NCBI GenBank assembly: GCA_025617745.1
Contig: CM046856.1
Coordinates: 32,296,208-32,360,207 of the forward strand
Reading direction: 5' to 3'
Source: Heliocidaris erythrogramma
Lineage: Eukaryota > Echinodermata > Echinoidea > Camarodonta > Echinometridae
DNA length: 64,000 bases
Part shown: one piece after another, positions 1-9,490 of the stretch
Layout of the letters: each line of letters starts with the position of its first letter
Numbering within the stretch: position 1 is the first letter of the stretch
The notes under the pieces: model-generated
Told to the model about the DNA's origin: nothing
The model's input: only the letters and a program-made list of their open reading frames with translations
Databases searched by the model: none
Program-made: the position numbers and the translations under genes

Positions 1-609
1 AGCGGCACAATCCTCCTCGCCGGTAGCAGATTCCGCAATCCCAATTACGCGGATGTTGTTCCGTCGCGAGAAGCGTTCGTTCTTGTTAATCTCTTGTTGT
101 TGCTTGGAAACTTCTGACCTCAGTGCGTTGACCTCCTTCTCCATCTCCTTCATTCGTTTCTCCAGTTGCGAATACTTGGCATTTATCTCGGTAACTCTCT
201 TGCTTTCATATTCAATAGCTGCCCCCAGCTGAGATTCGACCTGCTTTATGTTGTCGACTAAAGAAGATACGGCCTTTTGTATCATCTTTTCAAAGTTTGC
301 TGTTGCAGCTTTAAAGTACCGTGCAATGCCAGCAGGAGTTGTTACGTCATGCTCATTGTCATCGTCGCCGTGTATTGTTGGGTGGAATTGAGCTGCCGAA
401 TCTGGTGGAATTGCCCAATCCGGAGAAGCTGCTGCATTTCCAGCGGTTTTCCGGCGAGCACCCTGGGGGATAGTTGTGGGTGCTGGTCGGGTGGATCCCT
501 GGAAGGAAGAAAATGGCGACTTGGGCGACGAAGTATTTCGTACCTTCTCTGGTTCAGGGTTGTCTTTCTTGGCCTTCCTGTTGAGGGGTTTCCTGCCCGT
601 CTGACTCAT
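1..609 (-). CDS. LINE ORF1-like coiled-coil protein, N-terminal part, runs off the window
   Basis: Reading the minus strand from the ATG at 607-609 gives 203 codons without a stop up to base 1, so the frame continues outside the window. The first ~90 residues are basic and low in complexity (start MSQTGRKPLNRKAKK). About residues 110-175 form an Lys/Glu/Gln-rich heptad-like coiled coil (EKRMKEMEKEVNALRSEV), followed by NERFSRRNNIRVIGIAES. The (E)R-SRRNN-R--GI-E signature after a coiled coil is what LINE ORF1 RNA-binding proteins of the L1/CR1 kind show just before the RRM-like domain. The role in such elements is RNA binding and chaperoning for target-primed reverse transcription. Family is inferred from the motif only; element clade is not decided. 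Confidence 0.7.
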   Translation of the reverse strand, partial: MSQTGRKPLNRKAKKDNPEPEKVRNTSSPKSPFSSFQGSTRPAPTTIPQGARRKTAGNAAASPDWAIPPDSAAQFHPTIHGDDDNEHDVTTPAGIARYFKAATANFEKMIQKAVSSLVDNIKQVESQLGAAIEYESKRVTEINAKYSQLEKRMKEMEKEVNALRSEVSKQQQEINKNERFSRRNNIRVIGIAESATGEEDCAA

Positions 610-736
610 GATGACAGTACTCGATCTGGTTTGAAGTCAAAAAACGCTGGGGTACTCGAAAATATCAGATTTAATGAAGAATTCTGAGAGACGTTGCTAT
701 ACACATCCTGCTTACTCCATCTTTATCTGTCTCTAC

Positions 737-814
737 AATTTATGCCATCTATGCAATAATAAGTATTAAGCCAATATTTATTTTTATGGAATTTTCTTCC
801 AATGTGATCTTTAA
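737..814. repeat. Interspersed repeat, inverted copy of 11398-11475
   Basis: About 78 bp just upstream of the LINE ORF1 (on its strand) match the reverse complement of 11398-11475 nearly base for base, including the words TATGCCATCTATGCAA and CAATGTGATCTTTAA. A shorter piece of the same edge recurs at 12322-12341. It is seen directly as a repeat; whether it belongs to the LINE 5' region or to an older element under it is not known. The rest of 610-960 shows no gene. Confidence 0.6.
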
Positions 815-959
815 ACACAAACAATACTCAGGATGATAATAACTCCACACTGAGTTCTGAGCCTAAATTTATCCCATTGTGGAAACCAAACTTATGGGCA
901 CGAACCCTATCAGACCCACATGTTCGTGTATTTTTAGAAAATCTTAAAAGCTGTTAATG

Positions 960-1500
960 ATGCTAATCGATATAACTCATCTAGACATCGTGATAACCTC
1001 ACTCAGCTGGAACGTAAGGCATTAAAAGCGCTCCAATCGAATAAAGATATATTGATTAAACCAGCTGATAAAGGCTCGGCGGTGGTAATTATGTCTACGA
1101 ATGATTATATTGCTGAAGGTAATAGGCAACTATTTGATGAATCCACTTATAAGAAGCTAGATTCGGATCCCACTACCCACCATTTACAACGTGTTAAGGA
1201 AGCAACCCAGGCTCTGGATGTTGATAATGAGACAAAAAAGTCTCTTGTTCCACCAACGTCATCCTGTCCTAACCTATATTTTCTTCCTAAAATTCATAAG
1301 AAAAATAACTCTGGCCACCCAATCGTTTCTGGATGCTCTTGTCCCACAGGCCTTAAATTTTCATTTAAGGCCATTCGCTCAAAAACTTCCGTCATTCCTT
1401 GAAGACACTACACACTTCCTTAATCACATTTCTCACATTAACATCCACCACACGCCTCTCTCTCCCATGAGTCTCCACGTAACGGCCGAATATCCCCCAT
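960..1500 (+). pseudogene. Penelope-like element reverse transcriptase, first part, split by the gypsy insertion
   Basis: The plus strand reads LERKALKALQSNKDILIKP then ADKGSAVVIM, later NLYFLPKIHKK and HPIVSG. These are the typical N-terminal and finger motifs of Penelope-like (PLE) reverse transcriptases. The frame shifts near 1370 and again around 1480 (the DVTSLYTNIPH block is present only in pieces), so the copy is dead. It stops abruptly at 1500 where the gypsy LTR starts, and its continuation is found at 6689 on the other side of that insertion. Known role of the family: reverse transcription of a retroelement with an RT plus, in many members, a GIY-YIG endonuclease. Confidence 0.85.
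1496..1500. repeat. Target site duplication CCCAT, left copy
   Basis: CCCAT lies immediately outside the left LTR and is repeated at 6684-6688 immediately outside the right LTR. Five bases is the usual duplication length for Ty3/gypsy integrases. Removing the element and one copy of CCCAT joins the two Penelope halves so that the plus frame reads NIPHQEGIMA, as expected for that family. Confidence 0.9.
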
Positions 1501-1675
1501 AGTAGGATATTTGGAGGGGCACTGACAAAGTAAACCAAGACACAAGTTCTACCAGTTCACGTGTGTTTATTGCGCGCTATACGTGCCACCGCGCATGCGT
1601 ACATGTACCAATTACAAGAGGCATATCATTATGCAAATACACCACAGAGGCATATCATTATGCAAATATACCACA
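1501..1675 (-). repeat. 3' LTR of the gypsy element
   Basis: This 175-bp copy matches 6509-6683. On the minus strand it begins TGTGGTATAT and should end TACA, but here the last base is changed (plus strand begins AGTAGGATAT instead of TGTAGGATAT). It contains two copies of GGCATATCATTATGCAAATA, a short internal repeat with an octamer-like ATGCAAAT. Confidence 0.93.
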
Positions 1676-1691
1676 CTGCTCCCCCCTTTTT
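1676..1691 (-). other. Polypurine tract of the gypsy element
   Basis: On the minus strand the bases just before the 3' LTR read AAAAAGGGGGGAGCAG, almost all purine. This is the position and composition of the plus-strand primer of LTR elements. Function is inferred from position. Confidence 0.75.
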
Positions 1692-2233
1692 AAAGAGTAT
1701 GAGTCCTAATACTTAAACAGACCCAACAGCCAGTGCAAATTACACTATAATAATGCAATACCCTATTTCTTGCAATGCCATTGTAATTTCAAGTTTCCTA
1801 AATAACATTTTAACCTGGACGGCAGTGTTTAACATCATGGCACCAGTTATATTGTAATTCCATATTGAGACTCCAAGAAAGTGGATGTTTACTGCACAAA
1901 CAGAATATCACTATCATGCGATAATGCAAGATGTCATGACCACAATGTTATAATACTGTAATTTTAACTAATGTATGGCTTTGAACTACTCAAATTTATA
2001 ACTCCTTTGTATCACACCATAATTTTACCATATTCTCCTCCTTCCCTCAAGGGAGTTAGAAACATGCATTCAATTTATACACATATTACTGAATGTGAGC
2101 TGTTTTTTTTTTTTTTTTTTTTCAATTTGCATTCCGATCCAACATAGCATAAAATTTGATGTAAATCTCAAATTCGTAATCGTCGTCATATCCGTTTCCA
2201 TAGTCATCATCTTAAACTTCTATCATTACTTGC

Positions 2234-5200
2234 TCAGTAAGTCAACTTGACAACAGGTTTGCAAAGTCTTTGTGACCGTCTTAGTTTTGGTGGACTTTCA
2301 CCATGACTGTTTGTGTTGTTGCATGAGGATGTTTTCGCTCCCTCAGCATGATTCGGGTGTTCAGTTTGAGGTGTGAACATCTTTGGCGTTATTACAAAAT
2401 CATCCAAAATTCTGTCACTAACAGACTCGTGCAAACTCTGCGTGTCATCTTTGGCTTCCAGCATGTGGTCTAGATGTACACTTCGTACTCTGTCACCAAT
2501 CTCTACCAAGTACCTTCTTGTACCACAAACTGCAACCACAGTTCCTACTTCCCACTTGTTTACCTTGTTCGCTTTATGTGGGGGAATGAGAACACGAACT
2601 TTATTACCAACAACAAAAGTGCGATGTTTTGTACTGCTACCACTCTGTTTTGCCTGACTTGCCTGCTTGGTTTCAACTTTTGGTGACAAATCAGGCATGA
2701 CCAAACTTAACCTAGTTCTCAACCTTCTCTTCATCAACAGTTCTGCTGGGGTATACCCAGTTGTTGAGTGAGGTGTGGTACGATACTTCAACAAGAAATT
2801 TGCTAGCCTCTGTTTCATACTGAACTGTGAACTACCCGCAAGGACTTGCTTTTTGAGAGCTTGTTTGACAACTCTAACAGATCTTTCAGCAGCACCATTT
2901 GATGCTGGATGGTATGCAGGCACCAAAATGTGCTTAACACCATTCTGTTTCATAAACTCTTCAAACACTGCAGCCCTAAACTGTGGACCATTGTCCGACA
3001 CTAACTCCTCTGGAATCCCATGAGTAGCAAAAATGGCTCTCAACTCATCTATGGTTCTATGGGTTGTTGTGTTTGTGCCCATGAACACTACCTCGATCCA
3101 TTTTGAATGACTGTCAATCAAAACAAGAAAATTGTCATTCCCAAATTCACAAAAATCAACATGAACTCTCTGAAATGGCCTTGATGGCCACCGCCATGTT
3201 TCAGTTGGCGCTTTTGGTGGTCTACTCCTAACACTCTGGCACACAGTGCATCTGCTTGTCATTTCTTCTATTTCTTTGTCTAGACCCGGCCAAAACATGA
3301 ACCCTCTAGCAATTGCTTTCATGGCTACAATCCCTGAATGCTCTGAATGTAGCTCACTGAGAAGTCTCTGTCTCAGTGATTTTGGAACTACCACCCTATG
3401 TCCCCATTTGAGACAACCTTGATCACATGACAACTCAAATCTTCTACTATGATATGGTTTCAAATCATCATTCATAGGTACTGTTTCTGACCAACCGTAC
3501 AAAGTTTGTTCATATGCTTGCTTGAGCACAGAGTCCTTCTTGGTCTCTGCAGCAATCTCTGCTGCTGTCACCGGAAAGTCATTGTCCACTACATCAGTCA
3601 CATAAATGGTACCCTCTGTACCATCTTCAGAATCCTCATGTGGCAAACGGGACAACGCATCTGCAACCGCGTTCTCTTTCGAACTAAGGTACTCGATGCT
3701 GTAGTCGTATTGCGACAGAAGTACTGCCCATCGCTGCATACGTGATGCTGCCATTGTCGGGATTGACGACTTCGGACCCAAAATGTGAAGTAGCGGCTTA
3801 TGATCTGTGAGCAACATGAAATGTCTACCTAACAGATACTGATGAAACTTCTTTATGCCGAACACGATTCCTAGCGCTTCCTTCTCAATTTGTGCGTAGT
3901 TACGCTCACTCTTCGTCAGCGTGCGAGATGCAAACGCTATCGGCTTTGTTTCTCTGTTATCCATGACATGACTGATCACTGCTCCAACACCATAATTCGA
4001 TGCATCACAAGCTAGGCTCAACTCGCGTTTGTTGTCATAATGAACTAAAAGTGCATCGCTGGTCAACATGCGCTTACATTTCATGTACGCTTCCTGTTGA
4101 GGTTTTGACCACGCCCACTTCTCATCTTTCTGTAGCAGCTTGTGTAGAGGGGCCAAAACTGACGCGAGATCCGGCAAGAATCGCGAGTAGAACTGAACCA
4201 TCCCCAAGAATGACCTGAGCTCGGTCACATTCTTCGGCTGCGGGGCATTGATGATTGGCTCAATTTTCTCCTTGACGGGTTGCAGCCCCTGTGAGCTGAC
4301 TTTCAACCCGAGGTACACCACTTCACTTTTCACAAAGGCACATTTGTTTTCCTTGAGCTTCACATTGTGATCATTCAACCGCTTCAACACTTGAGCTAGG
4401 ATTTCCAAATTTTCCTCCACTGTCGCTGTAGCGATTAACACATCATCCTGATTGCACAAACAGTGGGGAATGCCTTGAAGGAACTTATCCATGATCGACT
4501 GGAAAATCTTCGGGGAGGATTTGACACCATAGGGCAACTTTGTGTATGAATATAGCCCCATGTGCGTGTTGATCGTGAGAAATTCCTGACTTTGTTGATC
4601 CAGGTTGAGCTGAGCATACGCGTGCGACAGATCCAATTTCGTGAAGACCCTTGTACCTCCCAACTCTGCATACAGATCCTGCGATGTCGGTAGAGGATAA
4701 CACTCATCATCAACTGCTCTGTTGACCGTGGTCTTGTAGTCGCCGCATAACCGCACCGATCCATCTGCCTTCGGCACGACAACTATGGGTGTTGCCCATT
4801 CGCTATAGTCCGTTTTCACTATAACGTTGTTCTTCTCCAGGTTTCTCAGTTCTTTCTCAACCACCTCCTTAAGCGCGTATGGCACCGGACGTGGCCTGCA
4901 GTAGACTGGAGCTGCACCATCCTTGATACGAACATGCGCTTCCTCACCAGTGATTCCTTCATAGCTGTCCTCAAACATACTGCTATACTCATCGAGCAAC
5001 TTCTTCAGCGTCGCAGACTCCTCGACATGGAACACTGTGTTCCAATCCAGCTTCAATTTGGACAGCCAGTTCTTGCCCATCAGCGTAGGCCTTCTCCTAT
5101 AGCTGGACACCATCAAAGGCAAACGCAGTGTTTGACCTCTATAGGTCACTTCACAATCAAATTGTCCGTCCATACGCAATTGTTCCCCAGAATATGTGTT

Positions 5201-6250
5201 GAGGTTAACTTCGATGGGACGCAACGGTATCTGGCTGAAATATTTGTCATAAGTGTCTCTACTCATAAGCGAACAATCAGCCTGGGTATCGACCCTCATC
5301 AATATATTCCTATCGTTGATTACCACTTCAGTCTCGTATTTGTTCGGACTGCCCGACTCGGTCGCATATACACAATACAAATCGAGATCACGCTGCGGCT
5401 TCATGGATGTCGGTACCTCGTCTGTCTCATCTAGTGCATGGACTGCACCAGGTTTGCGTTGCTTATTCCGGTTTGGTCCACTAGGCTTCGCCGATCTACA
5501 CACTTTGGAGATGTGTCCTTTCTTGTCACAATTAAAACACTGTGCAGTCTTAAACGGGCATTCCGCCGGGGCGTGACTTTTTGAACTACAGCGATAGCAC
5601 TCCGCACCTTGACGTGGTGCCTTTTTCTGTTTGGGCTTGCTCTGCCTCGGCCGACTTCTCTGGCTGTGCACACTTCCCGTTGCCGCCGGTGAATGTAGTG
5701 CTCTGGCCTGCTTAGCAGCCATCTCCATAGCCAGAGCTGCCTGGGTCGCTGTAGCAAATGTCAGATTTGGTGTGTTCAGCAATTTCCCCTGAATTCGCTC
5801 GTCTCCCAATCCACAAACAAATCTGTCCCGTAGGGCTCGATCTAGAAATGCTCCAAAGTTACAATGTATGGACAAGTTTTTCAACGCAACAATGAATTCG
5901 CTGATTGTCTCTCCATTCTTCTGTGTTCTCGTATTGAACTTATAGCTCTCCGCTATCTCAGATGGTTTTGGATCAAAATGAGTCTTCAGTTTCTCGATGA
6001 TTGCAGCAAATGCACAGTCTTTTGGTTTCTGCGGAGCCAACAAGTGACTGAGGATGGCGTATGTTTCAGGACCAATTTCAGTCAACAATATAGCCTTCTT
6101 ACGGTCAAGGGTTGTCGAATCCGTCGGCGAAGTTTCAACAATGTTGTTAGCCGTGAAGAATAAGTCCATTCTTTCTGTGTATGACTCGAAAGGCTCTCGA
6201 GCTTTGTCGTAAGTTCCGAGACGGCCGATGTACCCACTGGGCGCCGCCAT
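2234..6250 (-). CDS. Gypsy gag-pol polyprotein (single open frame)
   Basis: The frame is open from 6280; the first good start is the ATG at 6250 (MAAPSGYIG), giving about 1338 codons. Counted from 6280, the domains run: gag capsid-like region 20-190; two CCHC zinc knuckles around 228-261 (CYRCSSKSHAPAEC and CFNCDKKGHISKVC); protease near 330; reverse transcriptase 450-640 (KLDLSHAYAQL, LPYGVKSSP, NQDD); RNase H 750-840 (CDASNYGVG, EKEALG, TDHKPL); zinc-binding HHCC integrase 977-1014; DDE core 1040-1135 (HVDF, SDNGPQF, ASNGAAERS). There is no frameshift between gag and pol. Two catalytic positions are odd: the protease has DTQA rather than DTGA, and the RT box reads NQDD instead of YxDD. These may be family traits or inactivating changes. 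Confidence 0.95.
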   Translation of the reverse strand: MAAPSGYIGRLGTYDKAREPFESYTERMDLFFTANNIVETSPTDSTTLDRKKAILLTEIGPETYAILSHLLAPQKPKDCAFAAIIEKLKTHFDPKPSEIAESYKFNTRTQKNGETISEFIVALKNLSIHCNFGAFLDRALRDRFVCGLGDERIQGKLLNTPNLTFATATQAALAMEMAAKQARALHSPAATGSVHSQRSRPRQSKPKQKKAPRQGAECYRCSSKSHAPAECPFKTAQCFNCDKKGHISKVCRSAKPSGPNRNKQRKPGAVHALDETDEVPTSMKPQRDLDLYCVYATESGSPNKYETEVVINDRNILMRVDTQADCSLMSRDTYDKYFSQIPLRPIEVNLNTYSGEQLRMDGQFDCEVTYRGQTLRLPLMVSSYRRRPTLMGKNWLSKLKLDWNTVFHVEESATLKKLLDEYSSMFEDSYEGITGEEAHVRIKDGAAPVYCRPRPVPYALKEVVEKELRNLEKNNVIVKTDYSEWATPIVVVPKADGSVRLCGDYKTTVNRAVDDECYPLPTSQDLYAELGGTRVFTKLDLSHAYAQLNLDQQSQEFLTINTHMGLYSYTKLPYGVKSSPKIFQSIMDKFLQGIPHCLCNQDDVLIATATVEENLEILAQVLKRLNDHNVKLKENKCAFVKSEVVYLGLKVSSQGLQPVKEKIEPIINAPQPKNVTELRSFLGMVQFYSRFLPDLASVLAPLHKLLQKDEKWAWSKPQQEAYMKCKRMLTSDALLVHYDNKRELSLACDASNYGVGAVISHVMDNRETKPIAFASRTLTKSERNYAQIEKEALGIVFGIKKFHQYLLGRHFMLLTDHKPLLHILGPKSSIPTMAASRMQRWAVLLSQYDYSIEYLSSKENAVADALSRLPHEDSEDGTEGTIYVTDVVDNDFPVTAAEIAAETKKDSVLKQAYEQTLYGWSETVPMNDDLKPYHSRRFELSCDQGCLKWGHRVVVPKSLRQRLLSELHSEHSGIVAMKAIARGFMFWPGLDKEIEEMTSRCTVCQSVRSRPPKAPTETWRWPSRPFQRVHVDFCEFGNDNFLVLIDSHSKWIEVVFMGTNTTTHRTIDELRAIFATHGIPEELVSDNGPQFRAAVFEEFMKQNGVKHILVPAYHPASNGAAERSVRVVKQALKKQVLAGSSQFSMKQRLANFLLKYRTTPHSTTGYTPAELLMKRRLRTRLSLVMPDLSPKVETKQASQAKQSGSSTKHRTFVVGNKVRVLIPPHKANKVNKWEVGTVVAVCGTRRYLVEIGDRVRSVHLDHMLEAKDDTQSLHESVSDRILDDFVITPKMFTPQTEHPNHAEGAKTSSCNNTNSHGESPPKLRRSQRLCKPVVKLTY

Positions 6251-6487
6251 CTTGTTTGTGTACAAACTACACACACACACACACGAGTCTACGTAGAAAG
6301 TCAGTGGGACGTACTACATGTACGGTACGTGTTGCGAAAGTTACTCACGCACTGACGCAGTTCCATCTACAATCGACGGTAACTTTAGGCTGAAAAATGT
6401 CACAATCCGATCTCCCACGAGGATCGTTCCCCCTCCAAACTGTTTACGCACTCCTTTCAAACAAAAGGTTATCAGTCGAGTTCAGCT

Positions 6488-6505
6488 TCACAGTCCTCGT
6501 CGCCA
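6488..6505 (-). other. Primer binding site of the gypsy element
   Basis: Three bases inside the 5' LTR the minus strand reads TGGCGACGAGGACTGTGA. TGG is the complement of a tRNA CCA end, and this is the standard place for the minus-strand primer site. Which tRNA it fits is not determined here. Confidence 0.7.
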
Positions 6506-6508
6506 ATT

Positions 6509-6683
6509 TGTAGGATATTTGGAGGGGCACTGACAAAGTAAACCAAGACACAAGTTCTACCAGTTCACGTGTGTTTATTGCGCGCTATACGTGCCACCGC
6601 GCATGCGTACATGTACCAATTACAAAAGGCATATCATTATGCAAATACACCACAGAGGCATATCATTATGCAAATATACCACA
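6509..6683 (-). promoter_or_regulatory. 5' LTR (promoter) of the gypsy element
   Basis: 175 bp, with perfect TG...CA ends on the minus strand (TGTGGTATAT to ATCCTACA). In LTR elements this copy carries the promoter and transcription start. It is almost identical to 1501-1675. The right flank carries the CCCAT duplication at 6684-6688. Confidence 0.9.
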
Positions 6684-6688
6684 CCCAT

Positions 6689-6895
6689 CAAGAGGGTATC
6701 ATGGCCTTTCAAGTAGCGCTCAACACACGAGTCAATCAAAACCCACCCACGAATCAATTAATTCGACTTCTTGAATTAGTGCTTAAACTTAATAATTTTA
6801 AGTTTAATGGGCAGGACTACCTACAGTTGGAGGGAACTGCAATGGGCACACCCATTGCACCAACATACGCAAACATATTCATGGGTATAGGATTT
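6689..6895 (+). pseudogene. Penelope-like reverse transcriptase, second part after the gypsy insertion
   Basis: The plus strand resumes with HQEGIMAFQVALNTR and continues through FKFNGQDYLQLEGTAMGTP and IAPTYANIFMG. This is the PLE motif block that precedes the catalytic YxDD loop. Homology stops abruptly at about 6895, where a different repeat (shared with 56421 onward) begins, so the catalytic loop is missing. Together with 960-1500 it makes one interrupted, inactive copy. Confidence 0.88.
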
Positions 6896-7965
6896 GAAGG
6901 TTTGCATGGTGAATTTGTAATTCAGAAAAAAGGTTTGCGGTACAACCATGTGAGTTGGAATAACTCCACGTTCCGGTCAGAATGCTCTGGCCGTCGTCAG
7001 GAGAATGAGAAGAGCGAATAAATCAGCAGAATTTATATATGAAGTAGCAATTCACTTATTAAAACGGAATTAGTATAGAAAGAGATAGTAACAGTAACAT
7101 CAAAGTACCTACATTGAAAGGATAAATAACATCAAGGTGCCTGCATTGAAAGGATAAGTAACATCAAACGAGTCCTGCGTTGAAAAGAAACATTGAAAAC
7201 AAGTGAACAATAGGACTAAGAAACCAATTAACCTTCTGGATAAGCTGGAAACAAAAGGGGGATTAGGACAGTAGGTAATCTGTGGAGAGAAACATGACAT
7301 CCTGTTCAGGAAAGAAATTAAGGTTAAAACACACATATGGAAAAGGTGAAATATTGACACCAGAATGAGTATATTAATAATAAATGTTGTGAATGAAGTG
7401 GACCGGTGTGGCTGTGGAGAGAAAGGTGAAAAAACATGATAATGAACAAATTGAGGAGAGAAACATGAAATCCTGTTGGAGATAATCTGTGGAGAGAAAC
7501 AAGTCATCCTGTTGAGGAAAGACATTAAGGTTAAAACATACATATGGAAAAGGTGAAATATTGACACCAGAATGAGTATATTAATAATAAATGTTGTGAA
7601 TGAAGTGGACCGGTGTGGCTGTGGAGAGAAAGGTGAAAAAACATGATAATGAACAAATTGAGGAGAGAAACATGAAATCCTGTTGGAGATAATCTGTGGA
7701 GAGAAACAAGTCATCCTGTTGAGGAAAGACATTAAGGTTAAAACATACATGTGGAAAAAGAAGGGGTGAAATAATGACATCCTAATGATGAATATAAAAC
7801 AACAAAACAAAGGTAATGAACAAGTTGAGGAGAGAAACATGAAATCCTGTTGAGGGAAACAATTGTGGTTAAAATACATGTGGAAAAAAGCGATTGATAA
7901 AAAGAAGACATCAGGAGTTGCCTGTGGGGGGAGAGAGGTGATGAACAATGGTAAACCTGTATAAC
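6896..7965 (+). repeat. Penelope-type terminal/untranslated repeat, shared with 56421-57240, with a 207-bp internal tandem repeat
   Basis: From TATAGGATTTGAAGG onward this block matches 56421-57240 at high identity; in the second place it directly precedes a Penelope-like RT. It is therefore taken as the long terminal or 5' noncoding repeat of that family. A 207-bp module beginning at about 7321 is repeated at 7528 and starts again at 7735, a duplication absent from the second copy. Because 207 is a multiple of three, a long minus-strand frame (7109-7948) stays open, rich in Phe/Ser/Leu and without a recognisable domain. It is considered non-coding. Confidence 0.7.
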
Positions 7966-8169
7966 CTGTGGAAAAAAGGGGGTGAAGACAAAATCGGAAA
8001 GAGTAAAGAAAACAAAATTCTCAACTCCACACGGAACTCTTCACAAAACCCACTGACACCCACACGTACCTCCTACCCACACGTACCTCCTCCCCACATC
8101 TTGCCACCAACCACATACGTTTCGAGGGATTGTATATAGTCAAACCCTACGGGTTAGACGTATTTGCTC

Positions 8170-8530
8170 TGATGAAGAGTCCACTACCCACCACCTTCAG
8201 AAGCTTGAACATTACTTCTTCGAACGAGGTTATGACAAACAAACAGTTAAACAACAAATTTCAAAAGCAACACACATCCCAGGGAGGAACTTCTCTCTTA
8301 CAAAATAGATCGGGACCTCGATGGACATGACATCTACTTCCCACTCACATACTCTCCAGCCACCTCATCTGTCCCCCGTGACATTCACCAACATTTCACC
8401 ACACTACAACAGTCAGAAAACGCGCAACGAACATTCCACAAACCTCCGCAGGGGACGCATGCTGAGAAACCTCCTTGTTCGCGCAAGAGATCCCTCCCAC
8501 ACACCCAACACGCACAATACACCAACACCG
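8170..8530 (+). pseudogene. Penelope-like RT C-terminal fragment
   Basis: The plus strand encodes [19 protein letters not shown], then after frameshifts RDLDGHDIYFPLTYSP and later RRGRMLRNLLVRARDPS. This order (leucine-rich 'F..RGY' block, a Y/FPLTYSP strand and an R---LR-LLV segment) is the region between the RT palm and the GIY-YIG domain in Penelope-like elements. At least two frameshifts are needed to read it, so it is a relic. It may be the tail of the copy at 960-6895, separated by the insertion of the repeat at 6896-7965. Confidence 0.75.
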
Positions 8531-9173
8531 AACACGAGTACCACACACATTCTATAGGCCCGCTTTTGTGCACAAACGATAGCTTCGAAATATCCAGAAA
8601 AACAAAAAAGTGACGTCATAATATTTTTATATCGAAAAATATACGGAGGTCTGACGTCACGCGATATCCATTTTTTCTTCATGGTGAAAGTATTTTGTGT
8701 CACGTGAGACATTCCTGGCCAATCTTTGTTTTGGAATTTTATGATGTAGGATATAATGTATATTATTACCTATACAGGGCATTTTTAGCTGCAAAATAAA
8801 AAGCCATATTTTGCGCGCTACTCCGAATCCGTCACCGGAGCGGGCAATATTTGCCATATTGCCCTCTTCCGGGTTTTCCCCATAGACCAATGTACTAAAA
8901 AAGAGGGCAACTTTTTTTGCCATATTCCACCCTTTCTTGTCAGCGCGCTTTTAATCAAAGTGTATACGCGCACTATTGTGTACGCGTTAAAGTGTGCAAA
9001 GGTTTAAACAATGGATGGCGCGAAAACAATTTACGTCACAATTGCTTGGTCCAGGTTACATTATCTGTATGAATAACGTGAAGTCAGAAGGACTGACAGG
9101 CGAATTACATACGTGATTGTAATTGATGCAAAATAGACATATAGATGATTATAGAGTTCTAAGTAATAATAAT
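8531..9173. other. No gene seen; AT-rich transposon-like spacer
   Basis: No supported coding region. The words GGCAATAT and ATTGCCC recur here and in the small element at 9174-9313, suggesting related inverted-repeat elements. TGACGTCA occurs twice (near 8611 and 8653). Confidence 0.4.
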
Positions 9174-9313
9174 AATATTGACTGGCTCTACTTTCGGTGG
9201 ATATCGAAAATATTGCCCTTAAAAGAACCATATTGCCCTCGTCTTCGACTCGGGGCAATATGATTCTGTTGCGGGCAATATATTCTGATATCCCCCTCAA
9301 GCCAGTCAATATT
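9174..9313. mobile_element. Small inverted-repeat element (MITE), 140 bp
   Basis: The ends AATATTGACTGGCT and AGCCAGTCAATATT are exact reverse complements, and pairing continues imperfectly inward through GGATATC--AAATATTGCCC. No coding capacity. It looks like a short non-autonomous DNA element; superfamily unknown. Confidence 0.7.
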
Positions 9314-9399
9314 ATATAATTATTGTTTGTTGTATATATAAATATATATATATGCGTTCAAATATCTCAGTTATCCTTATTGCTGTTTCTGTCCTACTC

Positions 9400-9490
9400 A
9401 TGTAGATCCGAAGAAGGGCTAAGTGCCCAAAAGCTTATCAAAAGCGTGGTACCAAAAGCTACGTCTGCAGGTGTACTTACTTTGTTGCCT
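9400..9490 (+). repeat. Penelope-end-like fragment with a hammerhead-like arrangement
   Basis: The plus strand has CCGAAGA, then GGGC-TAAGT-GCCC (4-bp hairpin), then AAAAGC. This resembles a degraded CUGANGA - stem II - GAAA hammerhead core of the kind carried by Penelope-like elements. Two core bases differ from consensus and no convincing stem I was found. The assignment is tentative. Confidence 0.3.

Larger units (their letters stand above)
1501..6683 (-). mobile_element. Ty3/gypsy LTR retrotransposon, nearly intact, minus orientation
   Basis: The element is 5183 bp with 175-bp LTRs at 1501-1675 and 6509-6683, a primer binding site next to the right LTR, one long gag-pol frame, a purine-rich tract next to the left LTR, and a 5-bp CCCAT duplication. 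It transcribes right to left. LTR copies differ at only about two positions (first base of the terminal TG...CA on one side, and one A/G near 1617/6625), so the insertion is fairly recent. It sits inside an older Penelope-like reverse transcriptase. No env-like frame is present. The 558 bp between the gag-pol stop (2234) and the 3' LTR has a T-run at 2103-2122 and no gene. Confidence 0.95.
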
